Below are positions 12,741-25,300 of a DNA stretch of 64,000 nucleotides, one piece after another. Positions within the stretch are counted from its first letter, which is position 1, and every line of letters begins with the position of its first letter. The DNA comes from Macquaria australasica (Eukaryota > Chordata > Actinopteri > Centrarchiformes > Percichthyidae): the NCBI GenBank assembly GCA_005408345.1, contig SEMN01000532.1, positions 186,001-250,000 on the forward strand, written 5' to 3'. Both the position numbers and the translations under genes were made by a program. The notes under the pieces were generated by a model that worked only from the letters and a program-made list of their open reading frames with translations, was not told where the DNA came from and did not search any database.

Positions 12741-14738
12741 ATAAACAAATGGAAAATGCAAAAATCTGGGCAAATGTAAAGTGGCTGCTGGTTAGTAGCA
12801 GTACTTTAGAGTTCAACAGGAGGACTGAGTTGTTACTGAATCTGTCAGAAGAAGAAAGATGTCTGAACAAAGTGAAATAAATGGCTGGTGCTCTTGAATT
12901 ATTTCTCTGTGCAAGACCTGTAATCACTTGACAAACAGCCTTGCCCCTGGGTCTCAAGGTCCAAGCCTCAGGTATTGATAGAGCCAACTGAAACATCCTG
13001 TAAGAGCACCTGAGGACGTCCGTCTGAGGTCACATTAGGAAACAAGCTCAAGGCGAGTGATTATATACCCTGTAAGTTCATCAAGTGTGCTGTGAGAAGG
13101 GTCTCTTTCCACTGTGCATTCAGCATTTTGCACAGCTGACTCAGTTCTATAACTCTTAAGCAACAAACTGATCTCTACTTTAAACTCTTGTTCCTTCTTT
13201 GGCTCTTAATCCCGCCCTCTGCGTTCATGTTTGACACTGTAACAATATTCAGATGGCGTTCATCTTGTTAAACTGTTTGAAGCGGGGGAGGGTGAAATCA
13301 TCTTCATCATCAAATTAAAAATGGATTCACAGCAGGAAACCTGCCACACAATAAGTGACGTCCCTACTTCCATGGGAACGGAACGATTTAAGTCTTCTCT
13401 CTCTTTAACAAATAAAGGCAGAGGAAAATGTTCCATCTGGAAGATCCTCCAGCTGTGAAACGTCTGTCTTGCAGATTTAAACATCTTTCAACTTTAAACA
13501 TTAACAGGGTTTCCTGATACCATTGTAAAGTCTGTCATATAATCTGTCTTCCTAGTCTGACAGGATATTGTGTGGCAACCTCTTGCCATAAACTAATCTG
13601 AAGAATAATGCAGAACATGTTTGGTCATCAGTTTTGATAAAAAATAAAAATGCATTCATGCTTGTTCTCCTTTACCCAGGAGGCTTTACTCTTCCTATTG
13701 CTATAGACAATCCTATGGTATTTCCTGTTATTTCTTTAGCATCATAAGCAACCTTTTAGTAAGTATGCTGATACACTCATGGACAAGTGACTCTTAAATA
13801 ACATAGTCTTTTTATATTTGAAGTTAGAGCACCCTCTAGTGGAGTGAATCCATGCATGAATGTGCAGATTGTCTCTTTCAGTGTATTTACTTTAACTATG
13901 CCTCACAAAATGTATTCAAAAATTGCATGCTTGGTATATTAGGTGTGTGTTTATTTTGAGTGCAACTTTCTGTTGGTGGGGTGATTAATTAAATATGATA
14001 ATCATAAATCACAGGGAAGAAAAGGAATTGTTTACATTACATTAAGATTGAACAGATATTGAAATGTTGCTTTAGTATATTCATTGAGAGCTATCAATAC
14101 TATTTCTGTTTTACATTTTTCATTCAGTGCTTTAAAGGTTTGTGTGGACTTTCCTCTATCACCACTCACGTTGACAGTAAACTGCCACATGGTCGATGAT
14201 CTGCCACTTTAAGATTTTGCAGTGTTCTCTTAGCTTCCAGCTGTATCTCTTTAACTTACACATAATGTTTGCATGCAGCTGTACAGTTTAATTCTTCTGG
14301 TCTCCTTTATATAAACTTCACAAGCAATACATCACCTCCAAAAGATAACAAAGATGTCACTCTAAACAGTATTTCATTTAGTTCAGTCAGACTGCATCTG
14401 GCACCACCTGAGGAACATCAAAATGCATTTGGACTTGAGGATAATTGAGTGTGGGCAGCTGTCTTCTTCAGTCAGGACAATCTAACAAATGTAATTGTGA
14501 CTGGTTAAGGACACAATGTCTGTCTTGAAAGAACTCTCATTTATGGCCACACTTGAATTTTTTACATTTATTATTTCGCTTTTAATGAACTAAACCTTTG
14601 AGTAGTTCGTGATTTTGAGTTTTCCTTAGATTTAAGCTGTTTGGTCCTTATATGTGCTGTGCAACTTTTAGGCCAGTAGGTGGCGAGCCATGCTATCAAC
14701 TTTTGTTAATGTTGTAAGAGGATCCAGTCCAAGCATAT
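12741..14738. other. No gene seen
   Basis: Unremarkable AT-rich sequence. Two CTCF-like motifs lie at 13829-13845 (-) and 14671-14690 (+). Confidence 0.55.
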
Positions 14739-15615
14739 ATATACACCGATCAGCCATAACATTATGACCACCTGCCTAATATTGTGTAGGTCCACCTTTT
14801 GCCGCCAAAACAGCCCTGACCCGTCGAGGCGTGGTCTCCACTAGACCTCTGAAGGTGTGCTGTGGTATCTGGAACCAAGACGTTAGCAGCAGATCCTTAA
14901 AGTCTTTGTAAGTTGCGAGGTGGGGCCTCCATGGATCGGACTTGTTTGTCCAGCACATCCCACAGATGCTTGATTGGATTGAGATCTGGGGAATTTGGAC
15001 GCCAAGTCAACACCTTGAACTCGTTGTCGTGTTCCTCAAACCATTCCTGAACCATTTTTGCAGTGTGGCAGGGCGCATTATCCTGCTGAAAGAGGCCACT
15101 GCCATTAGAGAATACCGTTTCCATGAAGGGGTGTACTTGGTCTGCAACAATGTTCAGGTAGGTGGTATGTGTCAAAGTAACATCCACATGAATGGCAGGA
15201 CCCAAGGTTTCCCAGCAGAACATTGCCCAAAGCATCACACTGCCTCCGCCGGCTTGCCTTCTTCCCATAGTGCATCCTGATGTCATGTCTTCCCCAGGTA
15301 AGAGACACACACGCACCTGGCCATCCACATGATGTAAAAGAAAATGTGATTACTCAGACCAGGCCACCTTCTTCCATTGCTCTGTGGTCCAGTTCTGATG
15401 CTCACGTGCCCATTGTAGGAGCTTTCGGCGGTGGACAGGGGTCAGCATAGGCACGCCGACCCATACGCAACAAACAACACATCAACTTCGAGGACAAAAT
15501 GTTCACTTGCTGCCTAATATATCCCACCCACTGACAGGTGCCATTGTAACGAGATAATCAATGTTCTTCACTTCACCTGTCAGTGGTCATAATGTTATGG
15601 CTGATCGATGTATAT
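14739..15615 (-). mobile_element. Tc1/mariner-type DNA transposon remnant with intact inverted repeats
   Basis: Terminal inverted repeats of about 33 bp (14739-14771 and 15583-15615) match with a single difference; both contain GATCAGCCATAACATTATGA. TA-rich flanks agree with TA target duplication. The element is about 880 bp and codes on the - strand. The N-terminal DNA-binding part of the transposase is absent: the right repeat runs almost straight into LTPVHRRKLLQWAREHQNW. It is therefore an internally deleted copy that could have moved only with help from another transposase. Confidence 0.88.
14897..15440 (-). pseudogene. Tc1/mariner transposase, catalytic part, inactivated
   Basis: Reading the - strand gives PVHRRKLLQWAREHQN and QWKKVAWSE, a stop, then SHFLL, GSVMLWAMFCWETLGP, FQQDNAPCHTAKMVQEWFE and SPDLNPIKHLWD. 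Family members have WSDESHF around the first catalytic Asp and DLNPIEHLW around the catalytic Glu. Here the first site is WSE followed by a stop, and the Glu is Lys (codon at 14971-14969). Only the middle Asp (QQDN) survives. The spacing from that Asp to the Glu position is 36 residues, not the 34 of classic Tc1, which would place it near the DD36E group (inference). Function is certainly lost. Confidence 0.85.
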
Positions 15616-17160
15616 ACTTTAATGGAACTGAATGTTGTGTTAGTTAATTATTTTATAAATGCGTAATTAAATGGCTACTTATCATGCATTTGGGAAATTA
15701 TAGTGGACATGCACTTGTGTTTTATAAGCAGAAAATGTCTTTGTGTGTTTCTGCATGTGCTCCATGAAAAGCATTCAGTATACAGGTTACTGGTACAAAA
15801 ATAATAGCTGTACAGCAAGAGAGGATGCAGCTCAGTACCACTGTTATATGTGGAGTGTTTCAATGTTCTTAACTACAGCAAGCTGCTGGAGGAGGAGAAA
15901 AACACAATGCTCAACACACCATCACAAACACTGTTGTGGCTGGATTTATCCTACACTGAACTGAATTGGCAGTGTGTACTGTAATAGAGGCCATTTGGTG
16001 ACTGCTTTGAAGAGAATTTTGTTTGTGAGCGAGTGGGTGGGTGGGGGGGAAGGCAACTGACTGGACATTTGAAGATTGTTAGTTTCAGAGCAGGAGGTTT
16101 GAATTTTTGTTTTTATTTAATTTTTACATCCCACTGTAGACTGTGTGTGTTTCAGGCTCAGACAGGATTTGTTCAAATTAATGAATATTTTCCTCCTCAT
16201 CCAACACAAATGTTTGTGAGTTAGGCAGCTGTGGAGAACCAAAGGGGTCAGAACTGTCCCAGTGTCCGGTTTCAAGAGAAAGAAACACAATAAGCACAAG
16301 CAGTTTATATTCAGTTTATATTTGGTAACTTCATAAATCACTCATTTATTTAGGAATATGCACCATGGAAGATCAATATAAACATTTCTTTAGTCAAAGG
16401 TGGACAGTAGAAAGGTGACATGAAACAAAGTATGGGAACTGAACCTGTGAATAAAGTATATGGTCCAGTACATGTCTTAACCATGAGCCCACACCCCACC
16501 TCAACACAACACAGGCAATAATGAAGGTGTCACGCAGGCCCAAACAAAATCACTCCAATTGCTGCAATCCAGCCTTCTCTGTATTTGAAATTTGAAGTAT
16601 TGTTGCCACACAGTGGTAGTGATTTCACTTCCCTACTGTGTGGGATGAATTTTTCTTTTTTTTTCTCTTTAAAATGTTCTCATGTACACGTAGTCTTCAT
16701 CTTTTTCATCAGGTTAAAGCTTAAAATGCTGGAACTTTGATTGAAATTAAAAATGAATATATAGAAATGTATTTCTATATGTCAATTTTCCATTGAATAA
16801 AGATGCAAGTTTGTGCGTGTGTAAATATGCATGTGTTGTATACTTACAGTAGAAAAAGAAGCGGGCAGCCTGTGTTAAGTCTGCATATATTAGCCTACTC
16901 CTCACTGCACCACAGCAATTATACATATACTGCATCCTTGAGGCTTGTATACTACCACCACTGCTACTGCTTCTTCTATTACAAATACCACTACAAATAA
17001 CAATAATAGCAATAATAATTATAATGATGATGATGATGATGATGATAGCAGCTTAATATATTACCTACCTACCTTCCTAAGACAGGACACAAACTGTTTA
17101 GACAGCATGCCATTGTTGTCCATCGTCAGTAACTTCAGATAATTGGCAGGTTGTCCTCCA
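15616..17160. other. No gene seen
   Basis: AT-rich, with (GAT)n near its right end. No supported frame. Confidence 0.55.
17025..17046 (+). repeat. (GAT)n microsatellite
   Basis: Seven GAT/ATG units after an AAT-rich stretch, about 150 nt before the candidate first exon. Confidence 0.85.
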
Positions 17161-17189
17161 GAGTCACGTGGCCACGCTGAGCATCCTTT

Positions 17190-17333
17190 GCAGATCCAGC
17201 AGGCTGCGTGCGTGGCGTGTTTTCACTAGGTTAACGGTATGGACCAGTATTGCTGCTGCCGCCGTGTTTAGTTGCAGCATCTCTTGCTTCTAGTTTTTTT
17301 TTTCTACCGCTGGACTGCTCTCCGAAATCGCAG
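17190..17333 (+). promoter_or_regulatory. Candidate non-coding first exon / promoter
   Basis: This stretch has more CpG and GC than its AT-rich surroundings (tgctgccgccgtg and others). It has a G-box/E-box CACGTG at 17166-17171 just before it, and ends in an ideal donor CAG|gtaaag at 17333/17334. No ATG-led frame of note lies in it. It could be the 5' UTR exon of slc4a3, 12 kb upstream of the first coding exon, or the start of an unrelated transcript. No TATA box is evident. Assignment is by pattern and position only. Confidence 0.3.
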
Positions 17334-18429
17334 GTAAAGCGACCAATACGGTGGTTACAAATGCAAATGCTGTAGCATTGACTTTTGAGTGGGCATCAGA
17401 ATGACGATGCTGAGTCGTTATCTGGGTACTTGCTATGCAAGAAAGACACGCATGTGCCTGAGCAAAGGAAATTACGCTAATGTTATAGAATTTAGGTTTT
17501 TGTTCAGACTGAGATATGCAGCCTAGTAAACCGATGCAAAAGAGTCTGTCCCTGCAGATATAGCGTTGCCTTTGGGTGCAGGGCTGCACTGTGAGGCAGA
17601 GACGCCTTCATTGTGTGCAGGTAGAGCAGCACCGATCCGGAGGCGGTGGCTTACTGATCGTAGTATGTTGATAGTCGTTGCTGTGCGGTGCTGCAGTGTG
17701 TTTTTTTTCGCCTGAACAACAGAAAGTGCATTTCAGAAGCTGCATAGGCCGTGTGGAATAGTCTGAGACTCAAGTTCAAACAGGAGGTGGAGGTGGAGGT
17801 GGAGGAGGTCACGTAGTAATGACTCAGCAACAACCGTCTGCTGAGGAGAGTAAACTAATGGGGCTTCACTGGATTTCCTAAAACTGAAGGGTTAAAGCAG
17901 CTGGCCGTTTCGTTCTTGTGGACACCAGATGGCCGTGGTAACCTGACACCTTTCAGCTTCAATGTTTTATAAATAAGGAGTTTACGAATTGAGTGCAAGT
18001 ATTGATTATTGTACCACTTATGTCAGAGCAAGAAGAAGCAGAGTGGGATTTTAAAAGCTGTGTAAAGTACAGTAGTAGGCCTATGTCCTCCAGCAGGGTT
18101 ATTATTATATATAAACTGAAGGGGTAAAGTAAGGCGCCAAATCTTTAGGCTACTGCATCTTTCAAGAGATTTGATCCCATCTCTATTTTGAATTTTACAT
18201 ACAACAATAACATTTTGCATTTTACATAACACAATCTCTTGTCACTGAAGAGAAAAGCTGATGATTGGCTTTAAGCGATTAAAGGGTCAGATCACCCTAA
18301 TTACATATTCATAATAATCATATTTTCTCACTTACCTCTAGTGGTATCTCACCATGCAGATACGCCTCACTACAGCGGAAGTAAATTGAATTTTGTGTTT
18401 GGTCCTACTCGCAGCACAGAAGGGATTTA

Positions 18430-18515
18430 AAACAAGGCCATGCTAGCGGCTCTGCTTTGAGCTAAATGCTAATGGCAACATGTTAGCATGCACACAGTGA
18501 CAATGCTAACATACT
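18430..18515 (-). repeat. Dispersed repeat family A, short inverted fragment
   Basis: Contains gagctaaatgctaatg and atgttagcatgcacac, the reverse complement of the 3' half of family A. It is the only copy in the window on the - strand. Confidence 0.5.
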
Positions 18516-19250
18516 GCTACTTGGAAACTGTAATAAATTACCCATTACACATTACTCATTGGAAAAAGTAATTACTTTAGCAAATACTCAGCAGCAAAAG
18601 TAGTTACAGTACTTGTTGGTTACTTTCGTTACTCAGCACAGCGCCGTCAAACTGCCTTTAAACGACTCCAAAGCCTCCACACTCACACACCACGTATTCT
18701 GTATTTAACAGGAGTAGAAAAGGAACGTTTTCGAGACATAATGGTTTAAGCAGCCTGCCTGCAGCTCAGAGGGATAACTGACCAAGGACAGCTAGCTTAA
18801 CGCAGCAGCCCTCACTGTGAAGCCGTGGGATTCAAACGCCCTCAGTTCTCCGAACAAAAGCAGCTGATGTCTGAATGTAGGCCTATCAGTAGCTAACCTT
18901 AGCATGCTTGCTAAGATCACACAGCGCCGCCTCCCCACACCAGCTAATATGTTTGGCACCAGTCACTCAGCTTAACGCACAGAAACCAAACTGACATCAA
19001 CCCTCCATCAAACTCCCGGTAAGACAGCAAACAAGCCGACCCCCAAAGGTCAAAGTAACGGAGCATTCCTGGGATTAGTAGCTGTAATGTCACCACTGGA
19101 TTTCAAATTGTAATCCCTAACACTACTTGTTACTAAAACAGTAATCACATCACTGTAACGTGTTACTAAGCGACCATTTCTTTTTTTAAAGTAGTTCTGA
19201 TGCAACTTTTCACAGTGATGTCTGTGGATCATTCAGAGTAACTAGGACAT
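18500..19250. repeat. Degenerate repeat pair (TAACG-type ends)
   Basis: The two ends (about 18530-18635 and 19060-19205) share 'agtaattac'/'gtaatcac' and 'gttact' motifs in roughly opposite orientation, with 'gtaacgtgttactaagcg' near 19155. This suggests a decayed hAT-like non-autonomous element. The middle is unremarkable. Confidence 0.35.
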
Positions 19251-21284
19251 ATTTTTCAAAATGTTATTTTTCAGTGTTGTAGCGCTACTAATGGAATTCC
19301 ATACACCTTGGTTGTATTGGTGTGACAGATACTGTATCTCAAAGCCTGGGCTAAACTATTGCTTGGCTATGTACCACCAGAGGTAGGCATGTATAAGTGA
19401 CCCTGTAATGTATTTCCTGTATTGATCAGCCTTTTCTGTGTTTGGATTAATTAGCATTGTGAGTGTAGTAGAGAAGTGTCCCATCAAATCTACTCTTTCA
19501 TCACCTCTGTTGTCTTACTACACGAACGTACATGACTGATCAATATAGTGATACAAATATGTTTATTGCCTGTATACCTTTATATACTTACTTATTTTAC
19601 TGTTGCACTTAGTGTTGAAGTTTGAAGCCTTTGCAGAACTATGAGCCACTGTGTGTCTGAGTTTGCTGCCCACTTGTCTCTAAATATAGATCTATAGGCT
19701 GTGTCTGGAGTGGCTTGATCTGGCCTGGAGTGGGGGGAGTGGTTGTTACTGGGCAAAGACCTATGACTCTGCTGGGGCCTTTGTTCAGACTTTCTGGCCA
19801 ACAGGAGGGCAGAATACTATGATTGCATTGTGTTTTCAGAAGACTGCAATGGCCTGCACAGATGACATGTTGGCAGTGCATGCCTGTTAGTTGATACAAG
19901 CTGTGCATGTATGCAAGGCTACATTAAGTACTGAGTAATATTAGCGGTGCTACTGACTGATATGTGTGGTTTAACAGGTTAACTGTGGTTTGTAGAAGCT
20001 TGTGATCTTACACTCTCCCCCTGTATGTGAAGTCGTGTCCATGTTTGTCAGTATGTACTGTGAAACTCTGCAAGATGTCTCAGCAATGATGCCAAGAAAT
20101 GGCCTAATGTTTATTCAGTTTTTGATCAAAGTCAATCACTCTCTGGTTCTTTAGTGCCATAATGATTTACAGTTTGCAAAGATTAAAAACCTGACGTGGG
20201 TAATCAGAGTATCAGTGGCCTATTCAGGACAGTTGGTGAAACATTTTACGGTCAAAGAGGTTGAGGGGTGTCCTCACCACCTCAGATTTGTTCCATAGCA
20301 GATTTTTGGTGACACCATCCTAATACCTGTGTTCTCAATAAGCAACTACAATTGTGGACAACATTTTCTCAAATTCTGGAAGTTTCAATCATTACTTAAG
20401 AAAACTGCAGTTCCAGTGTACCTCAGAATGAACAGAGCCAAAAATAAGAATGAGATGGAATATAATAAGAAAATCAGTAATCAAAAATGTAAAGAAAATA
20501 GATTTACTAATTAAAATATAAGTTTAAATAAGTGCTTTATGTTTGTCATTGCATCAGGTGATTAACCTATTCTATTTAACCATAGAAAAGTGTATTACTC
20601 TAGACTAGACTTTTAAAGAAATGCTATCCAAACAGTAGATGTGTTGGGGATCAACATACAAATACAGGTTTAAAGCAAGAATGTCAGTAAAGCAGTCTAC
20701 CGAGATTGAAAACTAATAGTTATACTTACTAATGTCCGTTATTCATGACTGCTTTTACGCTGTTTGGACGTCCCCTTCAGTTGATTGAATCCCTGCAGCT
20801 ATCTGGAGGCCACAGGGCAGATATGGGTTTTGCATCTGTAGCCTAATTTGGTTTGGCTATGGTTACCTTGATTAAATGACGTTCAACAAACACCAGGCTG
20901 CTTGTGCAGCAACCACAACATCTGTGCTCCTGTGCACATCAAACTGATCAGATTTAACTTTAGTAATCGCCTGGTTTGTGTGTGCCAATTAAAAGTTCAC
21001 CTTCCTCTTTCTCTCAATCACACATTCCCTCTGTCCCTGTCTCACTCAGGGTTTTTTTTCTTTTGGCTTCTGATGTGATACACAATGATGAACAATGAGT
21101 TAGCAGTTATTTTTGTTACATTTGGAAAATAAACAAAAGAGGGAAACCTCATGTAAACAGGTTCATTATAGAGTATTGCTTGAAGAAACTATTGTTCATT
21201 GGCAGTAGTGGTATCATTGTGAGATGTAAACATATTTAAATCTAATTGAATGCAACCTTATTAATCACTTAAGTAAACAAACTA

Positions 21285-21650
21285 AATACAACTGAAACGA
21301 TTAGTCAATTAATTTTTTCAACAGGAATCTACTTGAAATATTTAAATAATTAATTATTTCAGTAATCTTTCAAGCAAAAATGCCAAATATTTCCAGGTTC
21401 CAGCTTCTCAGCTCTCAGGATTTGCTGCTTTTCTTTGTCATATTTGATAATAAACTGGATATCTTTAGGTTTTTGACTGTTGGTCAACAAAACAAGACAT
21501 TGGATGACATTACATTGGGCTTTGGGAAATTATAATCAGCTTTTTTAATTATTTTACTTTAATTTGTTTTGCTGACATTTTATGGGCCAAACTATTAATA
21601 AATTAATCAAGAAAACAATTGGCAGATTAATCGATTAGTTACAGCCCTAC
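21285..21650 (+). repeat. Dispersed repeat D (inverted ends 'cgattagt')
   Basis: Bounded by 'actgaaacgattagtcaatt' and 'taatcgattagttacagccc', which read as inverted partners ('gattagt-aattaat' and its reverse form). The inside has 'cttctcagctctcaggattt' and 'gcttttctttgtcatatttg'. Known to me as a common non-autonomous DNA element type in teleosts; class not proved here. Confidence 0.6.
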
Positions 21651-21714
21651 AACTTAATGTAACTAGCAAAACTATAACAAGTTTTTAGCTGTGACCAGCA
21701 GCTCTAGAGCTCAC

Positions 21715-21799
21715 TCTGTCGGTCGGTCGACAAAAATTTCCCCACCCTTTGGCGGCCACAGTTTTTGCCCTATAGGAGGCTGAAATTTGGCATGGAGGT

Positions 21800-21841
<42 letters not shown>

Positions 21842-21960
21842 GGTGTGTGTTTGTGTTCATGCCAATTGACAAAAAGGGGGTGTGGCAGTGTGAGTGGCTT
21901 GTAAAAAAAATGCACGTAACTTCAAAATGGATTCACATAACATGATCAAACTTTATAGAA
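21715..21960 (+). repeat. Dispersed repeat E with (TG)n
   Basis: Has 'cggtcggtcgacaaaaattt', 'ccctataggaggctgaaatt', a TG dinucleotide run (about 21805-21839) and 'aaaaagggggtgtggcagtg'. Repetitive by recognition; not coding. Confidence 0.5.
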
Positions 21961-22359
21961 AGAAACACACAAACATGGATAGACAGACATACAGATACAC
22001 ACCATTTTACCATTTTCATAACTCATTCACGTCTGTGGTCGCAGCTATGGCTAATTCACGCTTGTTTAGTTATGTAAAGTACTGTGAAATAGAAACACTG
22101 AAAGTACTCATGCAGCCCATAATTTGAACAAAGCAGCTGCCTTTAATTTCTACATGTAAGAAAAACCCTGAATGCGGGTATTTATTGAAATATTGAATTG
22201 CTTGGTGAAGAGTTCACACAGTAATGATCAAATCAAATGTCTAACTGTAAACACATCTTTCTGGCTTTCTTATCTACCAAACTGGTTGCATTCAAGTGTG
22301 ATTATCACAAGAATGTCACATTCTTTAGTCATCAGTTATGTAATCACTGTGCCATCATA

Positions 22360-25300
22360 CATAATAATAATAATAATAATACATTTTATTTATCAAGCGC
22401 TTTTACAAGTGCTCAAAGACGCTGTACAAGATAAAATAGATGTCAGTATAAAGTCAAGCTCTAAAAACTACATTAAGCACTAAGACAATAAAACAGCATT
22501 AGACACATTAAACACTAAGACACAATAAAACAACATTAAACACTAAGACACAACATAAAATCAGGCTCTAGACACAACATGATCACACATTAAAAGCCAG
22601 TTTAAAAGGGTGAGTTTTTAACAGATTTGAAGGTGGGGAGATCAGTGCAGTCTCTGATGGGTTTGGGGAGTGAGTTCCAGAGGGAGGGGGCAGCGACGGA
22701 AAAGGCTCTGTCACCCCAGGTTCGGTGCTTGGTCCACGCAGGCAAGGAGAGGAGGTTGGAGGCTGCGGGAAGGGGTGTGGTGGTGGAGCAGGTCTGTGAG
22801 GTAGGAGGGGGCCTGGTTATTAAGAGCTTTGTGTGTGAGGAGGAGGGTTTTGAATTGAATGCGGTGTGTGATAGGGAGCCAGTGTAGGTTTTGAAGGACA
22901 GGGGTAATGTGGTCTCGGGAGCGGGTGTGGGTGAGCAGGCGGGCAGCGGAGTTCTGGATATATTGAAGTTTATTGAGGACTTTGGATGATGAGCCATAGA
23001 GGATGCTGTTACAGTAGTCTAGTCTGGACGTGACAAATGTGTGGATGAGGGTTTCGGCAGCAGAGAAGCAGAGTGAGGGACGGAGACGGGCAATGTTCTT
23101 GAGGTGAAAGAAGGCAGTCCTGGTGATGTGGTTTATGTGATGATCAAATTTTAGCTGGCTGTCGAATATTACTCCAAGGTTGCGGATGTGTGGGGAGGGA
23201 TACAGTGTGCAGTTGCCAAAAGTGAGGCTGAAGTTGTGGGTGGTTTTGGTGTGGGATGTGGGGCCAATGATGAGTATGTCCGATTTATCGCTGTTCAGTT
23301 GGAGATAGTTTGTTTGCATCCATGATTTAATTTCAGTGAGACAGTTGGTGAGTGTAGAGTGAGTCGTGGTGGTGATGGCTTTTGTGGAAATGGTTAGTTG
23401 GATGTCGTCAGCGTAGCAGTGGAACTGGAGGCCGTGACGACGGATGATTTTGCCAAGGGGGAGCATGTAGAGGATGAAGAGGAGGGGACCAAGTACTGAA
23501 CCCTGGGGGACGCCTTGGGACAGAGGAGCAGTGGAGGAAGTGCAGTTATTGATGTGGATGAACTGGTGTCTGTTAGTGAGGTAGGATTTGAGCCAGGAGA
23601 GTGCAGTGTCTGTGATGTTGAGAAATGATTCCAGGCGGGAGAGCAGGGTGGTGTGGCTGATGGTGTCAAAGGCTGCAGAGAGGTCGAGGAGGATGAGGAT
23701 GCTGAGGTTACCAGAGTCTGAGGAGAGGAGGAGGTCGTTGGTGATCTTGAGGAGGGCTGTTTCAGTGCTGCATTTAGAACGGAAGCCAGATTGAAATGGT
23801 TCAAAGAGGTTATTGGAGATGAGGTGGGATTTTAGCTGAGTGGCGACAACTCGTTCAAGGATTTTTGATAGAAAGGGGAGATTGGAGATGGGCCGGACGT
23901 TGGACATGATGTCAGGGTTGAGTCCAGGTTTTTTGAGAATGGGTGTGACAGCAGCCAGTTTGAGTGAGGGGGGGACTGCTCCAGAGCTGAGGGAGGAGTT
24001 AATGATTGCAGTGATGAGTAGGGAGATGGCAGGGAGGCAGTCCTTGATAAGTTTGGATAGTATAGGGTCCAGAGTGCAGGTGGAGTTGTTCAATCCGGCC
24101 ATGAGGGTGGACAGTTGCATTGGGGTCACAGGGGAGAACTGAGATAGAGGCTGAGAGGTGAAGGGGGGGGGGGCAGGCGGGGAGATGGGAGGTGCATTGG
24201 AGGTGGTCAGGTTGCTGTAAATGGTGTCGATATTTGTTTGGAAAAATGAGAGGAAGGAGTTACACTGTGTGGCTGTGAAGGATGAGGAGGTGTTGTCACA
24301 GGGTTTGAGGAGGGTGCTGATGGTGGAGAAAAGAGTCTTGGGGTTGCTGGAGCCAGAGTTTATGAGTTGTGAGTAGTAGGTGGAACGAGCTGTTTTGAGG
24401 GCTTCATTGTATTGTTGGAGATGGTCTTTGTAGGCTTGGAGATGAACTGTTAATGTAGTTTTCTTGTATAGTCGTTCCAGTTGGCGTCTTCGTGATTTCA
24501 TTTGGCGGAGTTCAGGGGTGTACCAGGGAGCTGAGTGTGTGAATGAGACTTTTTTGGCTTTTACGGGAGCCAGTTGGTTGAGACAGGAGGAGAGAGTGTC
24601 GTTGTAGTAGTCCACTATTGCAGATAGGTTATCGGACGGCGGTGGAGGGAAGGCAGACATCTTGCAGGTGATGGAGGCTGAGAGAGCTGAGGGAGAGATG
24701 GATTTGAGGTTTCTGAAAATTATGGTGCGTTTGTGCTTTGGGGTTGGGATGGGGATATCAAAGTCTATTGTGATGGCCAAATGGTCAGAGATGTGAGGAT
24801 TGAGGCTGGATAGATGAGGAATGGTGAGACCGGTGGAGCAAACCAAGTCCAGGGTGTGGCCACGGTTGTGAGTGGGGAAGTTGATGTGTTGAGAGAAGTT
24901 GAAGCAGTGTAGCATTTCCAGAAATTCTGTGGCATATTTACAGGTTGGATCGTCGATATGAATATTAAAATCTCCTAGGAGTACAGATTGTGATATGGCA
25001 CAGAGCTGGGTCAGAAGGTCAGAGAGATCGCAGAGGAAGGAGGGGTTTGGTTTGGGAGGGTGGTAGATGATAGCTGCGACCAGGGGAGTGGGACCAGAGA
25101 GTTTGAAAACCAGGTGTTTGAAAGAGGGAACAGTAGGGATGGAGATGGTGGTTGTTTTAATGTCCGTTCTATAGATAGCAGCAATACCACCTCCCTGGCC
25201 TTCTGGACGGGGTTTGTCGATGTAAGTGAATCCTGATGGGGTGACTTGGTTTAATGAGAAGTAGTCAAGAGGTTTTTGCCACGTTTCAGTGAGACAGAGG

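Larger units (their letters stand above)
17334..21284. other. No exon seen; presumed intron 1 if the first exon is at 17.3 kb
   Basis: Holds an inverted family A fragment and a degenerate repeat pair. No conserved frame recognised. Confidence 0.5.

Noticed and set aside
22627..24142. Frames on the + strand (22627-22887, 23588-23794, 23840-24142) and another on the - strand (23394-23804)
   Set aside because: All are other-frame readings of the antisense LINE coding sequence and lack any independent signal.
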